Positions 7,563 through 17,527 of a DNA stretch of 64,000 bases are shown piece by piece (position 1 is the first letter of the stretch; each line of letters begins with the position of its first letter). Origin of the DNA: Dyella sp. BiH032 (GTDB lineage Bacteria; Pseudomonadota; Gammaproteobacteria; Xanthomonadales; Rhodanobacteraceae). The translations under genes were made by a program, and so were the position numbers. The DNA lies in the NCBI RefSeq assembly GCF_031954525.1, contig NZ_CP134867.1, forward strand, positions 3,906,001-3,970,000, written 5' to 3'. Below the pieces are notes generated by a model that searched no databases, was not told the origin of the DNA, and worked only from the letters and a program-made list of their open reading frames with translations.

Positions 7563-10500
7563 TGCGTAATCCCTCGCCAGGAACGGCGGCGCCAGATGGC
7601 GTCGTTGATGTTCAGACTTGTATTGCTGCCGCTGAGCTTCAGGCCCGGCACCATCACGGTGCCGCCGCCCACGGTCGTGACCAGTGGCACCGAGCCGGAC
7701 GTGCGCGGATCGTTCACTCGGCCGCCCACCACATAGGTGCCCGTGTTGTTCCATGCGGTCACGCCAGGCGAGGAGATCCCGCCGTTGGCCCCGCCCGTCG
7801 CCGCGTTGACCACCATGATCGCGCCCTGGATGCTGGCATTGCACGGATCGTTCGTGCCGGGAATCAGGGTCTGGATCACCGCGCGGCCCGTGTCGAACAG
7901 CGCGCCCGGAGTCACCACCACGCGCTCGCCGGCCGACGAGGTGGACGGTCCGAGATCGAAGTACCAGCCCTTGTAGCTGGAAGGCACCGCGTTGTCGGTC
8001 AGGCCGCGGGCGACGCTCCTGCCGTCGTCGGCCGTCGTTTCGCTGAGCGTCTGCTTGACCAGCTGGGTGCGGTCCACGGTCACGCCGACGTCGCGGATGC
8101 CGTACACCGACTGCGTCGCCGCGCTGCCGCTGGTGTTGTCGCTCACGCCCAGGTACTTGCCGGTGCCGAACACCACGATGAAGCGGTTGGTGGCCGGATC
8201 CGCGAACAGGCGCGGCATGCTGGTGATCGGCTGCGTGCCGGCGGTGGCGGGCTTGAAGGCCAGCGTGATGGTCCAGCTGGCTGGATTGCTGGAGCTCAGG
8301 TCATAGCGCCAGAGATTGCCATCCAGATCGCCAGCGAAGGCCACGTCGTCGATCTGGTCGTCGTTGTAGTCGCCGAGCACCGGCGTCGCCAGGCCGTGGC
8401 TCTTGGCGCCACCGCTGTTCGCGTCCGGCGTCTTCAGCTCGCGGATCAGCTTGCCGGTCTGCGCGTCGAGCACGAACAGCGAGCTGAAGGTATTGGACGC
8501 GGCCGCGGGTGTGGAGCAATTGGCACCGGTGAAGGGCGACTTCGTGCAATCGGGGAAGTAGCCGCCCGGCACCAGCACGACCCACTTGCCGTTGTTCAGG
8601 CGGCCGATGTTGGGCTGGCCATAGGTGAAGCCGAGGTTCGACGGGTTGCCGCCCGGATTGTTGGCGGCGCCATCTGTCCACGCAGCCTGCGTCGGCGCGT
8701 CGGCATTGAATTCCCACAACACCTTGCCCGCCGCCATCGCGGTCGGGTCGGTGATATCGAGCACATACACGCCACGCCCGCCCAGCCGCAAGCCGCCGAC
8801 CAGGATGGTGTGCCAACCCTGCGTCGTCGAAACCGGCGAGGAGGTGCTCTGGCTGAAGTACACGTCGCGCGTGACCGGCACGCCATCGACGGTGGGCATG
8901 AACTTGAAGTTGGACTTCAGCGTGAGATTGCCGAGATTGGTATAGGCCGAGCGCGGCACATAGGCGAACAGTTCCTTGCCGGCGTTCGCCGACGGCGTGG
9001 CATCGGCGTTCAGGGACGCGTCGAACGCGTGCAGCATGCCGTCGTTCGCTCCCACGTAGACCGTGGGCTTGCGGCTGAGGTTGTTCTTCACGAACGCTTC
9101 GTAGCTGTGGCAGGTCGACGGCGTCTGCGTGCCGCAATCCGATGCGTCGCCCGACATTGCGTTCTGCTCCGGCGAGTTCGTCGGCCAGATGTTGCGATAG
9201 CCGCTCGACGGGTAGCTCACGTAGACCGCCTGCGAACCGATGATCGCGCCGAGCAGATGGTTGCGGGGCCGGAACGTGGTGGTTTCCTTGCTACGCACGC
9301 CACGCAGGTAATCCAGGCGCGACTGGCCGGTGTCGTTGGTGGCATCGACGCTGCCAGGCTTGGTGCTGAGCAGCGTCTGGGCCGCACTATCCAGGCTCGT
9401 GAACGTCTTGAAATCCAGACCGCTCTTGAAAGAGCCGTCGGTGTTCTCGGCCGCGGTCAGGATGTTGCGCGCAGCCGGATCGGTCTTGTTGGCATCGTCC
9501 AGGATCGCGCCGGCATCCCAGGCCACCGTGGAGATCGTGCCGGTGGCACCGATGCTCACCGCCTGGAACGTGCCGCTCCAATCCGCGGAACTGTAGCCCG
9601 TGGCGAATCCCAGCGCGCCGGCCACCAGCACCGCCGAGTTCACCGCGCCAGTGTTCGCCGGAACGTTGCGGGCGCTGATGTTGGTCAGGATCGCACTGAG
9701 CTGATCCACCAGGTTCTGCGGGTTGCCGGCGCTGAAGTACGCGCCGCGGCTGTTGATCGCTGCGTGCCAGGTGTCGTCGATGCCCGGCGGCGAGTTGTTG
9801 GCAGGCGTGGTCCAACCCTTGGCGCCGGTCGAATTGACCGCGCCAGTGCGCAGCGCGCACAGATCGTTGGCCGCCTTGACCACGCAGTCGGGGTCATTGG
9901 AGAACGTCAGGTTGCCGGCGATGCCCAGGGTCACCATGTACTGGACCAGATGCGGCCAGTTGGCGGGATCGTTGTTGGGGTTGAAGTACTGCTCGAGCGC
10001 CGCCGAGGCGCCGGTCACCACGCCGGTGGTCTTGTCGGGCATGTATGGGGCCACGGACTTGCCGTTCGCCGGGTCGTAGAGATCCGGGCGCAGGTTGGTT
10101 GCCCAGTAATTGAACGCGATGTTGGCCAGCGACGAGGTGTACTTGTTTCCCTGTACGTCCCAGAACACACGGGACTCGGCCGCCGATGCCGAATATTTCG
10201 TGCCGTCCGGCAGCGTCTGCGAGGTTTGCGAGTCCGTGAACGGCGTAGGCAGGCCCGGGTCACTTTCGTTCCAGTAGCCGTCGGTGACCACCATGTGGAA
10301 GTTCTGGCGGCAGGTCAGCTCCAGGCCATCGGCGCCGGACTTGGCCGGCGGCTCCCAGTACGGATCGTGCAGGTCGCCCGAGGCGCCCGTATTGCCGTTG
10401 CCGCGCTGGAAGAACTGGCCGGCGCGAATGGTGGAAGCGCGCAGCGGCGTATTACCCGTCGCCGGCACCTGGAAGATCCAGTTGAAGAACGCGGAGCGAT

Positions 10501-11662
10501 AGCAATTGGGTGGCGTTTTCACCGTGCCGGTCTGCCGGCCGGTCGCCGTCGGATCGACGCTGGAGGCCGTACATGCGGGCGAATTCGCGTCCAGCAGGCT
10601 GCTGATGATGGTGTCGTCCTGCAGATGGAAGGTATCGCTCGTATAGAGGTTCTGCCAGGCCACCCGGAAGGCGCTGCCGTAGCCGCCGCTCGAATTGGCC
10701 GCGCCGAGCTGGCCGAAGACGCGCGACAGCGCGGTACGGGTCATCAGGTTGCGGGTGCGGTAGTAGGCGTACCAGTTGGCAAAGTTCTGCCACTGGTTCA
10801 CCTGCACGCCATTGATGGTCACCGTGGTGTTGGGGACCGCGACGGCTTCCCAGTTGCTGCTGTTGTAGAGATTGGTGAGGCCGGTGGCGGTCGGATCGCC
10901 ATAGCTGTCGACGTCGATCTTCGGCGCCGTGCTCTTGTAGCGCCAGTAGAACGGACCGCCGTTGGGATACGTCTGGCCATCCGGGCCCTTCGTGCTGCCG
11001 TCCATCGGCGACGTATTGCCGTCGCCGCAACCCCAGCGGTTGTCGCTCCTCCTGCCCAGGACACCGGTCAGGTCCGTGGCTCCGGTCGGATCCGTGGAAC
11101 CCTGGGGGTTGTTGTTATAAGCGCCCGTGGCATCCAGCGTGACCGGATTGCGCGGACGGTTGACCCCGATGCCGTCCAACGGAACACGAACCAGGCTCGC
11201 GTCGGCATTCGGAAAGGAGGTTCCGTCCGCCTTGACCGGCGGCAGATAAATCACGTTCGGGTTGTAGTACACGCCATTCATCGCACGCGAGCGGATGTCC
11301 GACGGATCGGTCACGCGCGGATCGATGACGCCGGCACAGCGCCAGCGGCCGCTGCCCCACCCCTTGAGGTCGAAGGGACGCGTATCGCCCATGTAGTTGC
11401 TGGCCATCGATCCCGAGTCGTCGAACGTCACCGTGATGTTCGGCGCCACGCCCTGCGTGAGGTTCGGCGGCGTGGGGCTGAGCTCGACCACGGAGTACGG
11501 CGCCGCAGTGCTGGTGGTGGCCAGGATGGTGCTGGACAGCACCGGCGCGAGCTGCGCATCGGCGGTCGGCACGAACGGCACCGACAGCCCGCCCGTCAAG
11601 GTCAGGCCGAGGCACAGCACGGCGATGCCGCGTGGACTGGAGAGAAGTTGGCGAATACGCAT
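7559..11662 (-). CDS. pilY1: PilY1, pilus tip adhesin and assembly factor
   Basis: A 1367-residue secreted protein. A signal peptide (residues 1-37, ending ADA) leads into a mosaic N-terminal half with a VWA-like MIDAS sequence, DSGSM at 82-86. The C-terminal third is the PilY1 beta-propeller (KPTVYVGANDGMLHAFDA, KELFAYVPRS and GGLRLGGRGVYVLD are typical blades), with a calcium-loop-like GDYNDDQIDDVAFAGD near residue 1098. ATG at 11662 has GGAGGT just upstream. The frame is open further upstream but that stretch is the pilX gene in another frame. It works with the minor pilins of the same operon in pilus extension, adhesion and surface sensing. Confidence 0.93.
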   Translation of the reverse strand: MRIRQLLSSPRGIAVLCLGLTLTGGLSVPFVPTADAQLAPVLSSTILATTSTAAPYSVVELSPTPPNLTQGVAPNITVTFDDSGSMASNYMGDTRPFDLKGWGSGRWRCAGVIDPRVTDPSDIRSRAMNGVYYNPNVIYLPPVKADGTSFPNADASLVRVPLDGIGVNRPRNPVTLDATGAYNNNPQGSTDPTGATDLTGVLGRRSDNRWGCGDGNTSPMDGSTKGPDGQTYPNGGPFYWRYKSTAPKIDVDSYGDPTATGLTNLYNSSNWEAVAVPNTTVTINGVQVNQWQNFANWYAYYRTRNLMTRTALSRVFGQLGAANSSGGYGSAFRVAWQNLYTSDTFHLQDDTIISSLLDANSPACTASSVDPTATGRQTGTVKTPPNCYRSAFFNWIFQVPATGNTPLRASTIRAGQFFQRGNGNTGASGDLHDPYWEPPAKSGADGLELTCRQNFHMVVTDGYWNESDPGLPTPFTDSQTSQTLPDGTKYSASAAESRVFWDVQGNKYTSSLANIAFNYWATNLRPDLYDPANGKSVAPYMPDKTTGVVTGASAALEQYFNPNNDPANWPHLVQYMVTLGIAGNLTFSNDPDCVVKAANDLCALRTGAVNSTGAKGWTTPANNSPPGIDDTWHAAINSRGAYFSAGNPQNLVDQLSAILTNISARNVPANTGAVNSAVLVAGALGFATGYSSADWSGTFQAVSIGATGTISTVAWDAGAILDDANKTDPAARNILTAAENTDGSFKSGLDFKTFTSLDSAAQTLLSTKPGSVDATNDTGQSRLDYLRGVRSKETTTFRPRNHLLGAIIGSQAVYVSYPSSGYRNIWPTNSPEQNAMSGDASDCGTQTPSTCHSYEAFVKNNLSRKPTVYVGANDGMLHAFDASLNADATPSANAGKELFAYVPRSAYTNLGNLTLKSNFKFMPTVDGVPVTRDVYFSQSTSSPVSTTQGWHTILVGGLRLGGRGVYVLDITDPTAMAAGKVLWEFNADAPTQAAWTDGAANNPGGNPSNLGFTYGQPNIGRLNNGKWVVLVPGGYFPDCTKSPFTGANCSTPAAASNTFSSLFVLDAQTGKLIRELKTPDANSGGAKSHGLATPVLGDYNDDQIDDVAFAGDLDGNLWRYDLSSSNPASWTITLAFKPATAGTQPITSMPRLFADPATNRFIVVFGTGKYLGVSDNTSGSAATQSVYGIRDVGVTVDRTQLVKQTLSETTADDGRSVARGLTDNAVPSSYKGWYFDLGPSTSSAGERVVVTPGALFDTGRAVIQTLIPGTNDPCNASIQGAIMVVNAATGGANGGISSPGVTAWNNTGTYVVGGRVNDPRTSGSVPLVTTVGGGTVMVPGLKLSGSNTSLNINDAIWRRRSWRGITQ

Positions 11663-11694
11663 GGAGGTAGGACTCCGGCTCAAAAGGGTCGCGC

Positions 11695-12360
11695 TCAATT
11701 GCTCTTGGCGGCGAAGGTGCTTTCCATCACGCGCACCGTATTGCCGTCCGCGCCGGTGGCGCGCGCGGTGATGCGGTACACGTGGCGGCTGGTGCTGACG
11801 GTGCCACTGCCGCCGGTGCCGGTGGCGCCCGATTCGTGCAGGCCGCCGCTGGCGCCCGGAGGCAGTTCCACGCCCATGTCCTCGATGATGTAGACGGGGT
11901 TCTTGGCGAGCTTGGCGTTCTTGTAGCTGGGGTCCGTCGCGGTGAAGTCTGTCGCGCCGTCGGCACCCTGGTAGGTGGCCGCGCCGTCCGTCACCCAGGT
12001 CGTACCGGTGCGGAACTTGGTGACGATGCCGTTGGGCCCGTAGACGGCGGCATTGCTCGGGTCGTAGCGATAGCAGCTGCCAGCGAGCACGCCCGAGCCG
12101 CACAGCAGCGGCGTGCCGGTGAGCTTGGTGGTGCTGGTCCACAGCTTCCATTCCACGCCACGCAGGGTGGTCTCGGCGCTCATGTCTGCCAGGCTGGAGT
12201 TGCGCAGGCCACCGGCCATGCGCTCCTGCAACAGCGAGCGGCCCGACGCGCTGACCGCCAGGATGGTCAGCAGCACCAGGAAGATCAACGCGACGATCAG
12301 CACCACGCCGCGCTGGCTCTTCGCGCGCGGCAGGTGCGGACAAGAACGTGCGTACGTCAT
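11695..12360 (-). CDS. pilX: Type IV pilus assembly protein PilX
   Basis: A 221-residue minor pilin with the PilX N-terminal domain: QRGVVLIVALIFLVLLTILAV replaces the classic Glu-containing prepilin helix, as is usual for PilX, followed by SLLQERMAGGLRN, the strongest family signature (about residues 43-55). The remainder is the globular domain. It lies between pilW (37 bases upstream) and pilY1 (32 bases downstream). PilX acts with PilV, PilW and PilE in the tip complex that presents PilY1. Confidence 0.9.
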   Translation of the reverse strand: MTYARSCPHLPRAKSQRGVVLIVALIFLVLLTILAVSASGRSLLQERMAGGLRNSSLADMSAETTLRGVEWKLWTSTTKLTGTPLLCGSGVLAGSCYRYDPSNAAVYGPNGIVTKFRTGTTWVTDGAATYQGADGATDFTATDPSYKNAKLAKNPVYIIEDMGVELPPGASGGLHESGATGTGGSGTVSTSRHVYRITARATGADGNTVRVMESTFAAKSN

Positions 12361-12397
12361 GCGATTCCCCTTCTTACGGCAACCCGGCGCCTGTGCG

Positions 12398-13762
12398 TCA
12401 CGGGTTGAAATTGCGAACGGACACCAGCGCCGTGAACTCGCGGCGCAACATCGGATCCACGAAGCCCTGGTCGCTCGGCTTGATCGGATGGCCGGACGGC
12501 GCCGTCGCCGTGGTCTTGCCGTCGATGCCGTAGGTGTAGGCCAGCTCGGGGGGCGTGAGCGTGTACAGCGGAATCTGCCCGTCGATCACCAGATTCATCT
12601 CGATGCTGGCGACCGCGCGCCATAGGCAGCCGGCCGAGGTGATCTTGTTGACCTCGCCGGGCGGGCAGCTGATACCGGTGGCCGCATCGACGTCGCCGGC
12701 GGTGAGGTAGCGCACCTTGCCGTCCACATCCTGCACGCCATAGCGGAAATCCAGGCGCTCCACGCCGCGTACCAGCTCGTCTTCGCTGCCGCCGGGATTG
12801 GCGGTGCCGCCGTTCACGCGGCGCATCAGCGCGCCGGTGGTCTGGCCGTTGCCGTTGTCGACGACCTTCACGTAGTAGGTGACGGTCTGGAAGTCGCGAT
12901 TGAAGTCGAACAGCTTCGGCGCGGAGAGCGGCTGCTGCGGCGCCGGCGCGGCCCAGTTCCTGGTGCTGTCGGGCGTCAGCGTGGCCGAGCCGCTCTTGGT
13001 CACGGCGAACACCTGCGCATTGGAGCAATCGGCCAGCATGGCCATGTCGCCGGAGGTGAAGTCAGTGGCCGGCGGCTCGCTGGATGACGCCGGCGCAATG
13101 CTGATGCTGGTGATCGCCGAACCGGTCGACGCCGCCGTGGCGATGGTGGTGCCGCCGCTGCCGATGGCCCAGCCGCGGTCGGCGTTGACGTAGCGCACGG
13201 TGATCACGTCGGTGCCCTTGACGCGATCACCTACCGCCGTGCCCATGGCAGGAATAGCGGCTACCAGGGAATGAGGATCCATCGGCTTGCAACTGGCCGA
13301 GGTGATCCCGCAGTCATAGCCCCGCATGAACATGTAGGAGGGCATCGAATACTGCGCGGACGGCGCCACCGGATAGGTATTGCTGCCGCTGGTCGCGCCC
13401 CACTTCGTCGTGAGGTCGGGAATGGCGGTAGTGACGTCCTTGGCGTACACAATCGGCGTGCGCAGGCCGTCCAGGTATACCTGCGAAGCCGCCGCCGGCT
13501 TGGCCACGCCGCCGGAGTTGGTGCAGTACTGGCCGTTGGCCATGCTCAGGTCCTGCTTGAGCCGCGTGACCGCGAAACGGCCTTCTTCCTGCAGGCGCGC
13601 GAGCTGCGTCTGCGCACGATTGCTGCTGGAAGTGGAATTGAAGATCGCCACCACGCCGCCGGCCACGATCAGGCCGAGCGTCATGGCGACCATCAGTTCG
13701 ACGAGGGTGAGGCCGCCCTGGCGGGAGCGGGCGGATGCGATGGGATGCGCGAAGGTCGTCAC
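12398..13762 (-). CDS. pilW: Type IV pilus assembly protein PilW
   Basis: A 454-residue minor pilin, large as PilW proteins are. The prepilin motif is QGG|LTLVELMVAMTLGLIVAGG with E22 at +5 from L18. SSSNRAQTQLARLQEEGRFAV (about 45-65) is a characteristic PilW block. The remainder is a globular domain with several cysteines. The start overlaps the pilV stop by four bases (13759-13762), indicating coupled translation. Function: minor pilin of the pilus tip/initiation complex. Confidence 0.9.
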   Translation of the reverse strand: MTTFAHPIASARSRQGGLTLVELMVAMTLGLIVAGGVVAIFNSTSSSNRAQTQLARLQEEGRFAVTRLKQDLSMANGQYCTNSGGVAKPAAASQVYLDGLRTPIVYAKDVTTAIPDLTTKWGATSGSNTYPVAPSAQYSMPSYMFMRGYDCGITSASCKPMDPHSLVAAIPAMGTAVGDRVKGTDVITVRYVNADRGWAIGSGGTTIATAASTGSAITSISIAPASSSEPPATDFTSGDMAMLADCSNAQVFAVTKSGSATLTPDSTRNWAAPAPQQPLSAPKLFDFNRDFQTVTYYVKVVDNGNGQTTGALMRRVNGGTANPGGSEDELVRGVERLDFRYGVQDVDGKVRYLTAGDVDAATGISCPPGEVNKITSAGCLWRAVASIEMNLVIDGQIPLYTLTPPELAYTYGIDGKTTATAPSGHPIKPSDQGFVDPMLRREFTALVSVRNFNP

Positions 13763-14346
13763 GGCTGGAAGGTCCAGGAGAAAGACGTCTGTTTGGCCAC
13801 GGAGTTGGCCTGATCACCGGTTTGCTGTTCGTCCCAGCTGATCTTCATCCTGCACAGGCCGCCGTACGGCGGACGCATGCCCACCTGGCCCGGATCGGCC
13901 GGCGTCGCGGCGGTGGCGCCTGACGCGGGCGTGCCCAGCGTCCAGCCCGCCGGCGTGTAGCCCGCCTTGCTGGCATCGCAGCTGATGCTGGCGGTGACAT
14001 TCGGCAGGAAGGTCTGCAACTGGCGGCTCCAGGCGCGCTGGTCGGCCGCGGCCAGGGCCTGCGGGGTGCAGCCGGCACTGCAATCGTTGTTGGCGGCGCT
14101 GCTAGCGCCCACGGGATAAGCAGCCGAGTTGTAGAACCCGCTCCACACGCCCACCGGATTGGCGCCCATGCGGTCGGCCATGGTGCTGGCCAGGAAGGTG
14201 ACCTGGGTGCGCTGGTAAGCGGCGTGGTTGGAACGGGTCGCCATGACCAGCAGGCCGGCCAGGCCGATCAGGCCGACGCTGAAGATCAGCACGGCCATCA
14301 GCACTTCGATCAGCGAGATGCCGCGCTGATGCGACAGACGAAGCAT
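13759..14346 (-). CDS. pilV: Type IV pilus modification/minor pilin PilV
   Basis: A 195-residue minor pilin opening the operon. The leader MLRLSHQRG is followed by ISLIEVLMAVLIFSVGLIGLAG, with cleavage after G9 and E14 at +5. The GLIGLAGLLVMATRSNHAAY segment is the standard PilV signature. It has a cysteine-rich globular part. The 266-base gap to the divergent rapA gene must hold its promoter; an inverted repeat GGCGCAA (14441-14447)/TTGCGCC (14462-14468) lies about 95 bases upstream but fits no operator I recognise. Confidence 0.9.
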   Translation of the reverse strand: MLRLSHQRGISLIEVLMAVLIFSVGLIGLAGLLVMATRSNHAAYQRTQVTFLASTMADRMGANPVGVWSGFYNSAAYPVGASSAANNDCSAGCTPQALAAADQRAWSRQLQTFLPNVTASISCDASKAGYTPAGWTLGTPASGATAATPADPGQVGMRPPYGGLCRMKISWDEQQTGDQANSVAKQTSFSWTFQP

Positions 14347-14612
14347 GTCGGATTCTCCCCTTGAGGCGGCACATACTCTCAGGATCGCCCTACCCGGCCG
14401 CCAGCGATGGCCGACGAACGGTGCGAATCGTCCGACGAGCGGCGCAACTGAAAGTGGGCATTTGCGCCGGCTCGCAGCACAAGCGAGAAGTCCATCGCAT
14501 TCCCGCTGGCCTCTTCATGGCGGGGGCCGAACCGGCCATCGCGGCCTTTGCTAGGCATCCGCGCTCCACGAGCGGATAATTGCCGACCCGTTTCACAGAA
14601 AAAGCAGCGCCG

Positions 14613-17450
14613 ATGTTCGTACCAGGTCAACGATGGATCTCCACCGCCGAACCCGAACTGGGCCTCGGCACTGTGCTGCGGGTGGAGGGACGCGGGGTGC
14701 AGGTGTTGTTCGCCAAGGCCGGGGTGCTGCGGCCCTATGCGGTGGACTCGGCGCCGCTGGTACGTGCGGAATTCCGCGCCGGGCAGCGCGTTTCCGGCAA
14801 AGGCATCGCCTTTCTGGTCGAGCGGGTCGAAGTGAAGGACGACCTGCTGGTCTACCGCGGCGAGGGCCGCGAACTGCACGAGGGCCAGCTGGACGACGAA
14901 CAGAGCGTCAGCCAGGCCGACGACCGCCTGATCGGTGGCCGCACCGACCCGGTGGCGCGCTTCGACCTGCGCCTGGAAGGCCTGCAGCGCCGCGCCGAGG
15001 CCCGCCGCTCCGCCGCCTGGGGCCTGGGCGCCGCCCGCATCGGCCTGGTGCCGCACCAGCTGCGCGTGGCCGGCATCGCCGCCGCCCGCCGTCCGCCGCG
15101 CGTGCTGCTGGCGGACGAGGTGGGCCTGGGCAAGACCATCGAGGCCGGCATGATCCTGGCCCGCCAGCTGGCCACCGGCCGCGCCCAGCGCGTGCTGGTC
15201 CTGCTGCCGGACACCCTGGTCTACCAGTGGTTCGTGGAGCTGCGCCGACGCTTCAATCTCAGCTTCGCCATCTACGACGAGGAGCGCTGCGAAGCGCTGG
15301 AACTGAACGACGACGGCAACCCGTTCGAGGACGAACAGCTGGTCATCGCCGACTTCGCTTTCCTCGAACAGAACCCCAAGCGGGCCGAGCAGCTGCTGCA
15401 GGCGCCGTGGGATCTGCTAGTGGTGGACGAGGCGCACCATCTCGCCTGGACGCCCGAAGCCGCCAGCCCGCGCTATGCGCTGGTGGAGCGGCTGGCCGCG
15501 GTCACGCCTGGGGTGATCCTGCTCACCGCCACACCGGAACAGCTGGGCCGCAGCGGTCACTTCGCCCGCCTGCGCCTGCTCGATCCGCAGCGTTATCACG
15601 ATCTGTCCGCCTATCTGGCGGAGGCCGACACTTTCCAGGAGCTCTCCCGCATCGCCGATCGCCTGCTCGACGGCGAGCCGCTGGACGCGCCGCAGCTCGC
15701 CCGACTGCGCGAGGCCTTCGCCGGCGACGACGCTCTGCTCGCCCGCCTGGCGGACACCACCAAGGCGGAAAACGCGCGCGAGCTGATCGCTGCGCTGATC
15801 GACCGCCACGGCACCGGCCGCGTGATGTTCCGCAACCGCCGCGCCGGCATCGGCGGCTTTCCGCAGCGCGTGCCGGTGTGGCACCTGCTGGAAGCCGGCA
15901 CGCTCAGCGCGGACGGCCGCCAGGCGCTGCTGGCCGAATTCCATGCGGACATCCAGCAGCCGCCGCCGGCGCTGGAGCTCGACTACTCGGCCGATCCACG
16001 CGTCGATGCACTGGTCGCCCTGCTGGACGCGCATCCGCAGGACAAGTTCCTACTCATCTGCCGCAGCCAGGCCAAAGTGCTCGCGCTCGAAGAGGCGCTG
16101 CGCACCCGCAGCGGCGTGGGCGTGGCGCGCTTCCACGAAGGGCTGGGGATCGTCCAGCGCGACCGCAACGCGGCCTATTTCGCGCAGCCGGACGGCGCGC
16201 GCCTGCTGATCTGCTCCGAGATCGGCTCGGAAGGCCGCAACTTCCAGTTCGCCCACCGCCTGGTGCTGTGGGACCTGCCGCTGGATCCGGACCTGCTCGA
16301 ACAGCGCATCGGCCGCCTGGACCGCATCGGCCAGAAACATGACATCAGCATCCACATCCTCACCGTGGCCGATAGCGCGCAGCATGTGCTCGCACGCTGG
16401 TACGACGAGGGCGTGGACGCGTTCCGCATCAGCCCCGCCGACGGTCGCGAGCTGCTGCGCCGCTACGGCGAGCCGCTCGCGCGCCTGGCCGACGAGCACG
16501 CCCGCGGCGACGACAACCGCGACCAGGAACTGGACGTGCTGCTGGCCGAGACGCGCGCCAGCCACGAGGAAATGGCCGCGCTCATCCGCGAAGGCCGCGA
16601 TCATCTGCTCGAACTGGCGGCCAGCCGCGACCTGCATGCCGCCGAACTGCAGCAGGCCTTTTCGCGCGAAGACAACGACCCGGGCCGCGACGATTTCATC
16701 CAGCGCCTGCTGGAGCAGTTCGGCATCCACGCCGAAGAGCTCGGCGGCCGGGTGCTGCTGCTCGACCCGCAATACCTCTCCACCGACGCCCTCCCCGGCT
16801 TCGCCGAGGGTCCCCTGTCGGTGACCTTTGCGCGCGACGTCGCGCTGGCCCGCGAGGAACTGCCGCTGCTGCGGCTGGATCACCCGATGGTGGGCGGCGC
16901 CATGGACCTGGTGCTGTCGGGCGAGGAAGGCAACGCCGCCTTCATGGTGGACGACACACTGCCGCCGCGCACCGCGTTGCTGCAGGCGGTGTTCCTGCTC
17001 GAATGCGTGGCCGACCGCAAGCTCGACGCCGAGCGCTTCCTGCCCACCCAGCCGGTGCTCGTCACCGTGGATACGCGGCTGGCCGAGCGTGCCGATTTCC
17101 AGCCCAGCGAGGTGTCGCTGCGCAAGGCGGCCGATCGCAACATCGAGGTGCCGCGCTACCGCAAGTTCCTCGCCAAGCTGGTGCCGCCGATGCTGGAGCG
17201 GGCCGAGGCGATCGCCAGCGAGCGCGCGAAAGCGAGCATCGACGGCGCTGTGGCCACGGCTACCGACACGCTCGATGCGGAGTTGTCGCGCCTGCTCGCG
17301 CTGCGTGCGGTGAATCCCGCGATCAGCGAGTCCGAGATCGCCGCCATCGCCGGCGAACGGACGGCCCTGCTCGATGCGCTGCCTCAGTCGCGCCTGCGGC
17401 TGGATGCGGTGCGCTTCGTGGTGAGCGCAGACTTCCTCGCGTTGCGCTGA
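14613..17450 (+). CDS. rapA: RNA polymerase-associated Swi2/Snf2 ATPase RapA (HepA)
   Basis: A 945-residue protein, near the usual length of RapA (968 in E. coli). The N-terminal Tudor-like domains begin FVPGQRWISTAEPELGLG. The Swi2/Snf2 ATPase shows motif I ADEVGLGKTIEAG (K174), motif II DEAHH (D272-H276), motif III LLTATPEQLG and the helicase C motifs SEIGSEGRNFQFAHRLVLWD and QRIGRLDRIGQ. A C-terminal RapA domain completes it. ATG 14613 is chosen over 14580 because it gives the conserved N-terminus. RapA recycles RNA polymerase stalled after transcription. A hairpin terminator follows. Confidence 0.95.
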   Translation: MFVPGQRWISTAEPELGLGTVLRVEGRGVQVLFAKAGVLRPYAVDSAPLVRAEFRAGQRVSGKGIAFLVERVEVKDDLLVYRGEGRELHEGQLDDEQSVSQADDRLIGGRTDPVARFDLRLEGLQRRAEARRSAAWGLGAARIGLVPHQLRVAGIAAARRPPRVLLADEVGLGKTIEAGMILARQLATGRAQRVLVLLPDTLVYQWFVELRRRFNLSFAIYDEERCEALELNDDGNPFEDEQLVIADFAFLEQNPKRAEQLLQAPWDLLVVDEAHHLAWTPEAASPRYALVERLAAVTPGVILLTATPEQLGRSGHFARLRLLDPQRYHDLSAYLAEADTFQELSRIADRLLDGEPLDAPQLARLREAFAGDDALLARLADTTKAENARELIAALIDRHGTGRVMFRNRRAGIGGFPQRVPVWHLLEAGTLSADGRQALLAEFHADIQQPPPALELDYSADPRVDALVALLDAHPQDKFLLICRSQAKVLALEEALRTRSGVGVARFHEGLGIVQRDRNAAYFAQPDGARLLICSEIGSEGRNFQFAHRLVLWDLPLDPDLLEQRIGRLDRIGQKHDISIHILTVADSAQHVLARWYDEGVDAFRISPADGRELLRRYGEPLARLADEHARGDDNRDQELDVLLAETRASHEEMAALIREGRDHLLELAASRDLHAAELQQAFSREDNDPGRDDFIQRLLEQFGIHAEELGGRVLLLDPQYLSTDALPGFAEGPLSVTFARDVALAREELPLLRLDHPMVGGAMDLVLSGEEGNAAFMVDDTLPPRTALLQAVFLLECVADRKLDAERFLPTQPVLVTVDTRLAERADFQPSEVSLRKAADRNIEVPRYRKFLAKLVPPMLERAEAIASERAKASIDGAVATATDTLDAELSRLLALRAVNPAISESEIAAIAGERTALLDALPQSRLRLDAVRFVVSADFLALR

Positions 17451-17493
17451 GAAGGCGAACGGCGAACATCCAGCGACGGATGTCCGCCGTATC

Positions 17494-17523
17494 GCGGGCC
17501 GGCTCTACGGCCCGCGCCTTTTT
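17494..17523 (+). terminator. Rho-independent terminator after rapA
   Basis: Stem GCGGGCCG (17494-17501) and CGGCCCGC (17508-17515) with a six-base loop, then GCC and five T. It lies between the convergent rapA and racemase genes and ends five bases before the racemase stop. Confidence 0.82.
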
Positions 17524-17527
17524 CACG

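Noticed and set aside
7562..11893. 1443-codon open frame on the plus strand opposite pilY1
   Set aside because: It is antisense to a clear pilY1 gene, is rich in Arg, His and Ala with no domain, and arises from GC-rich codon bias.
14441..14468. GGCGCAA/TTGCGCC inverted repeat as a sigma-54 promoter for pilV
   Set aside because: The minus strand has TTGC but lacks the -24 GG at the right distance.
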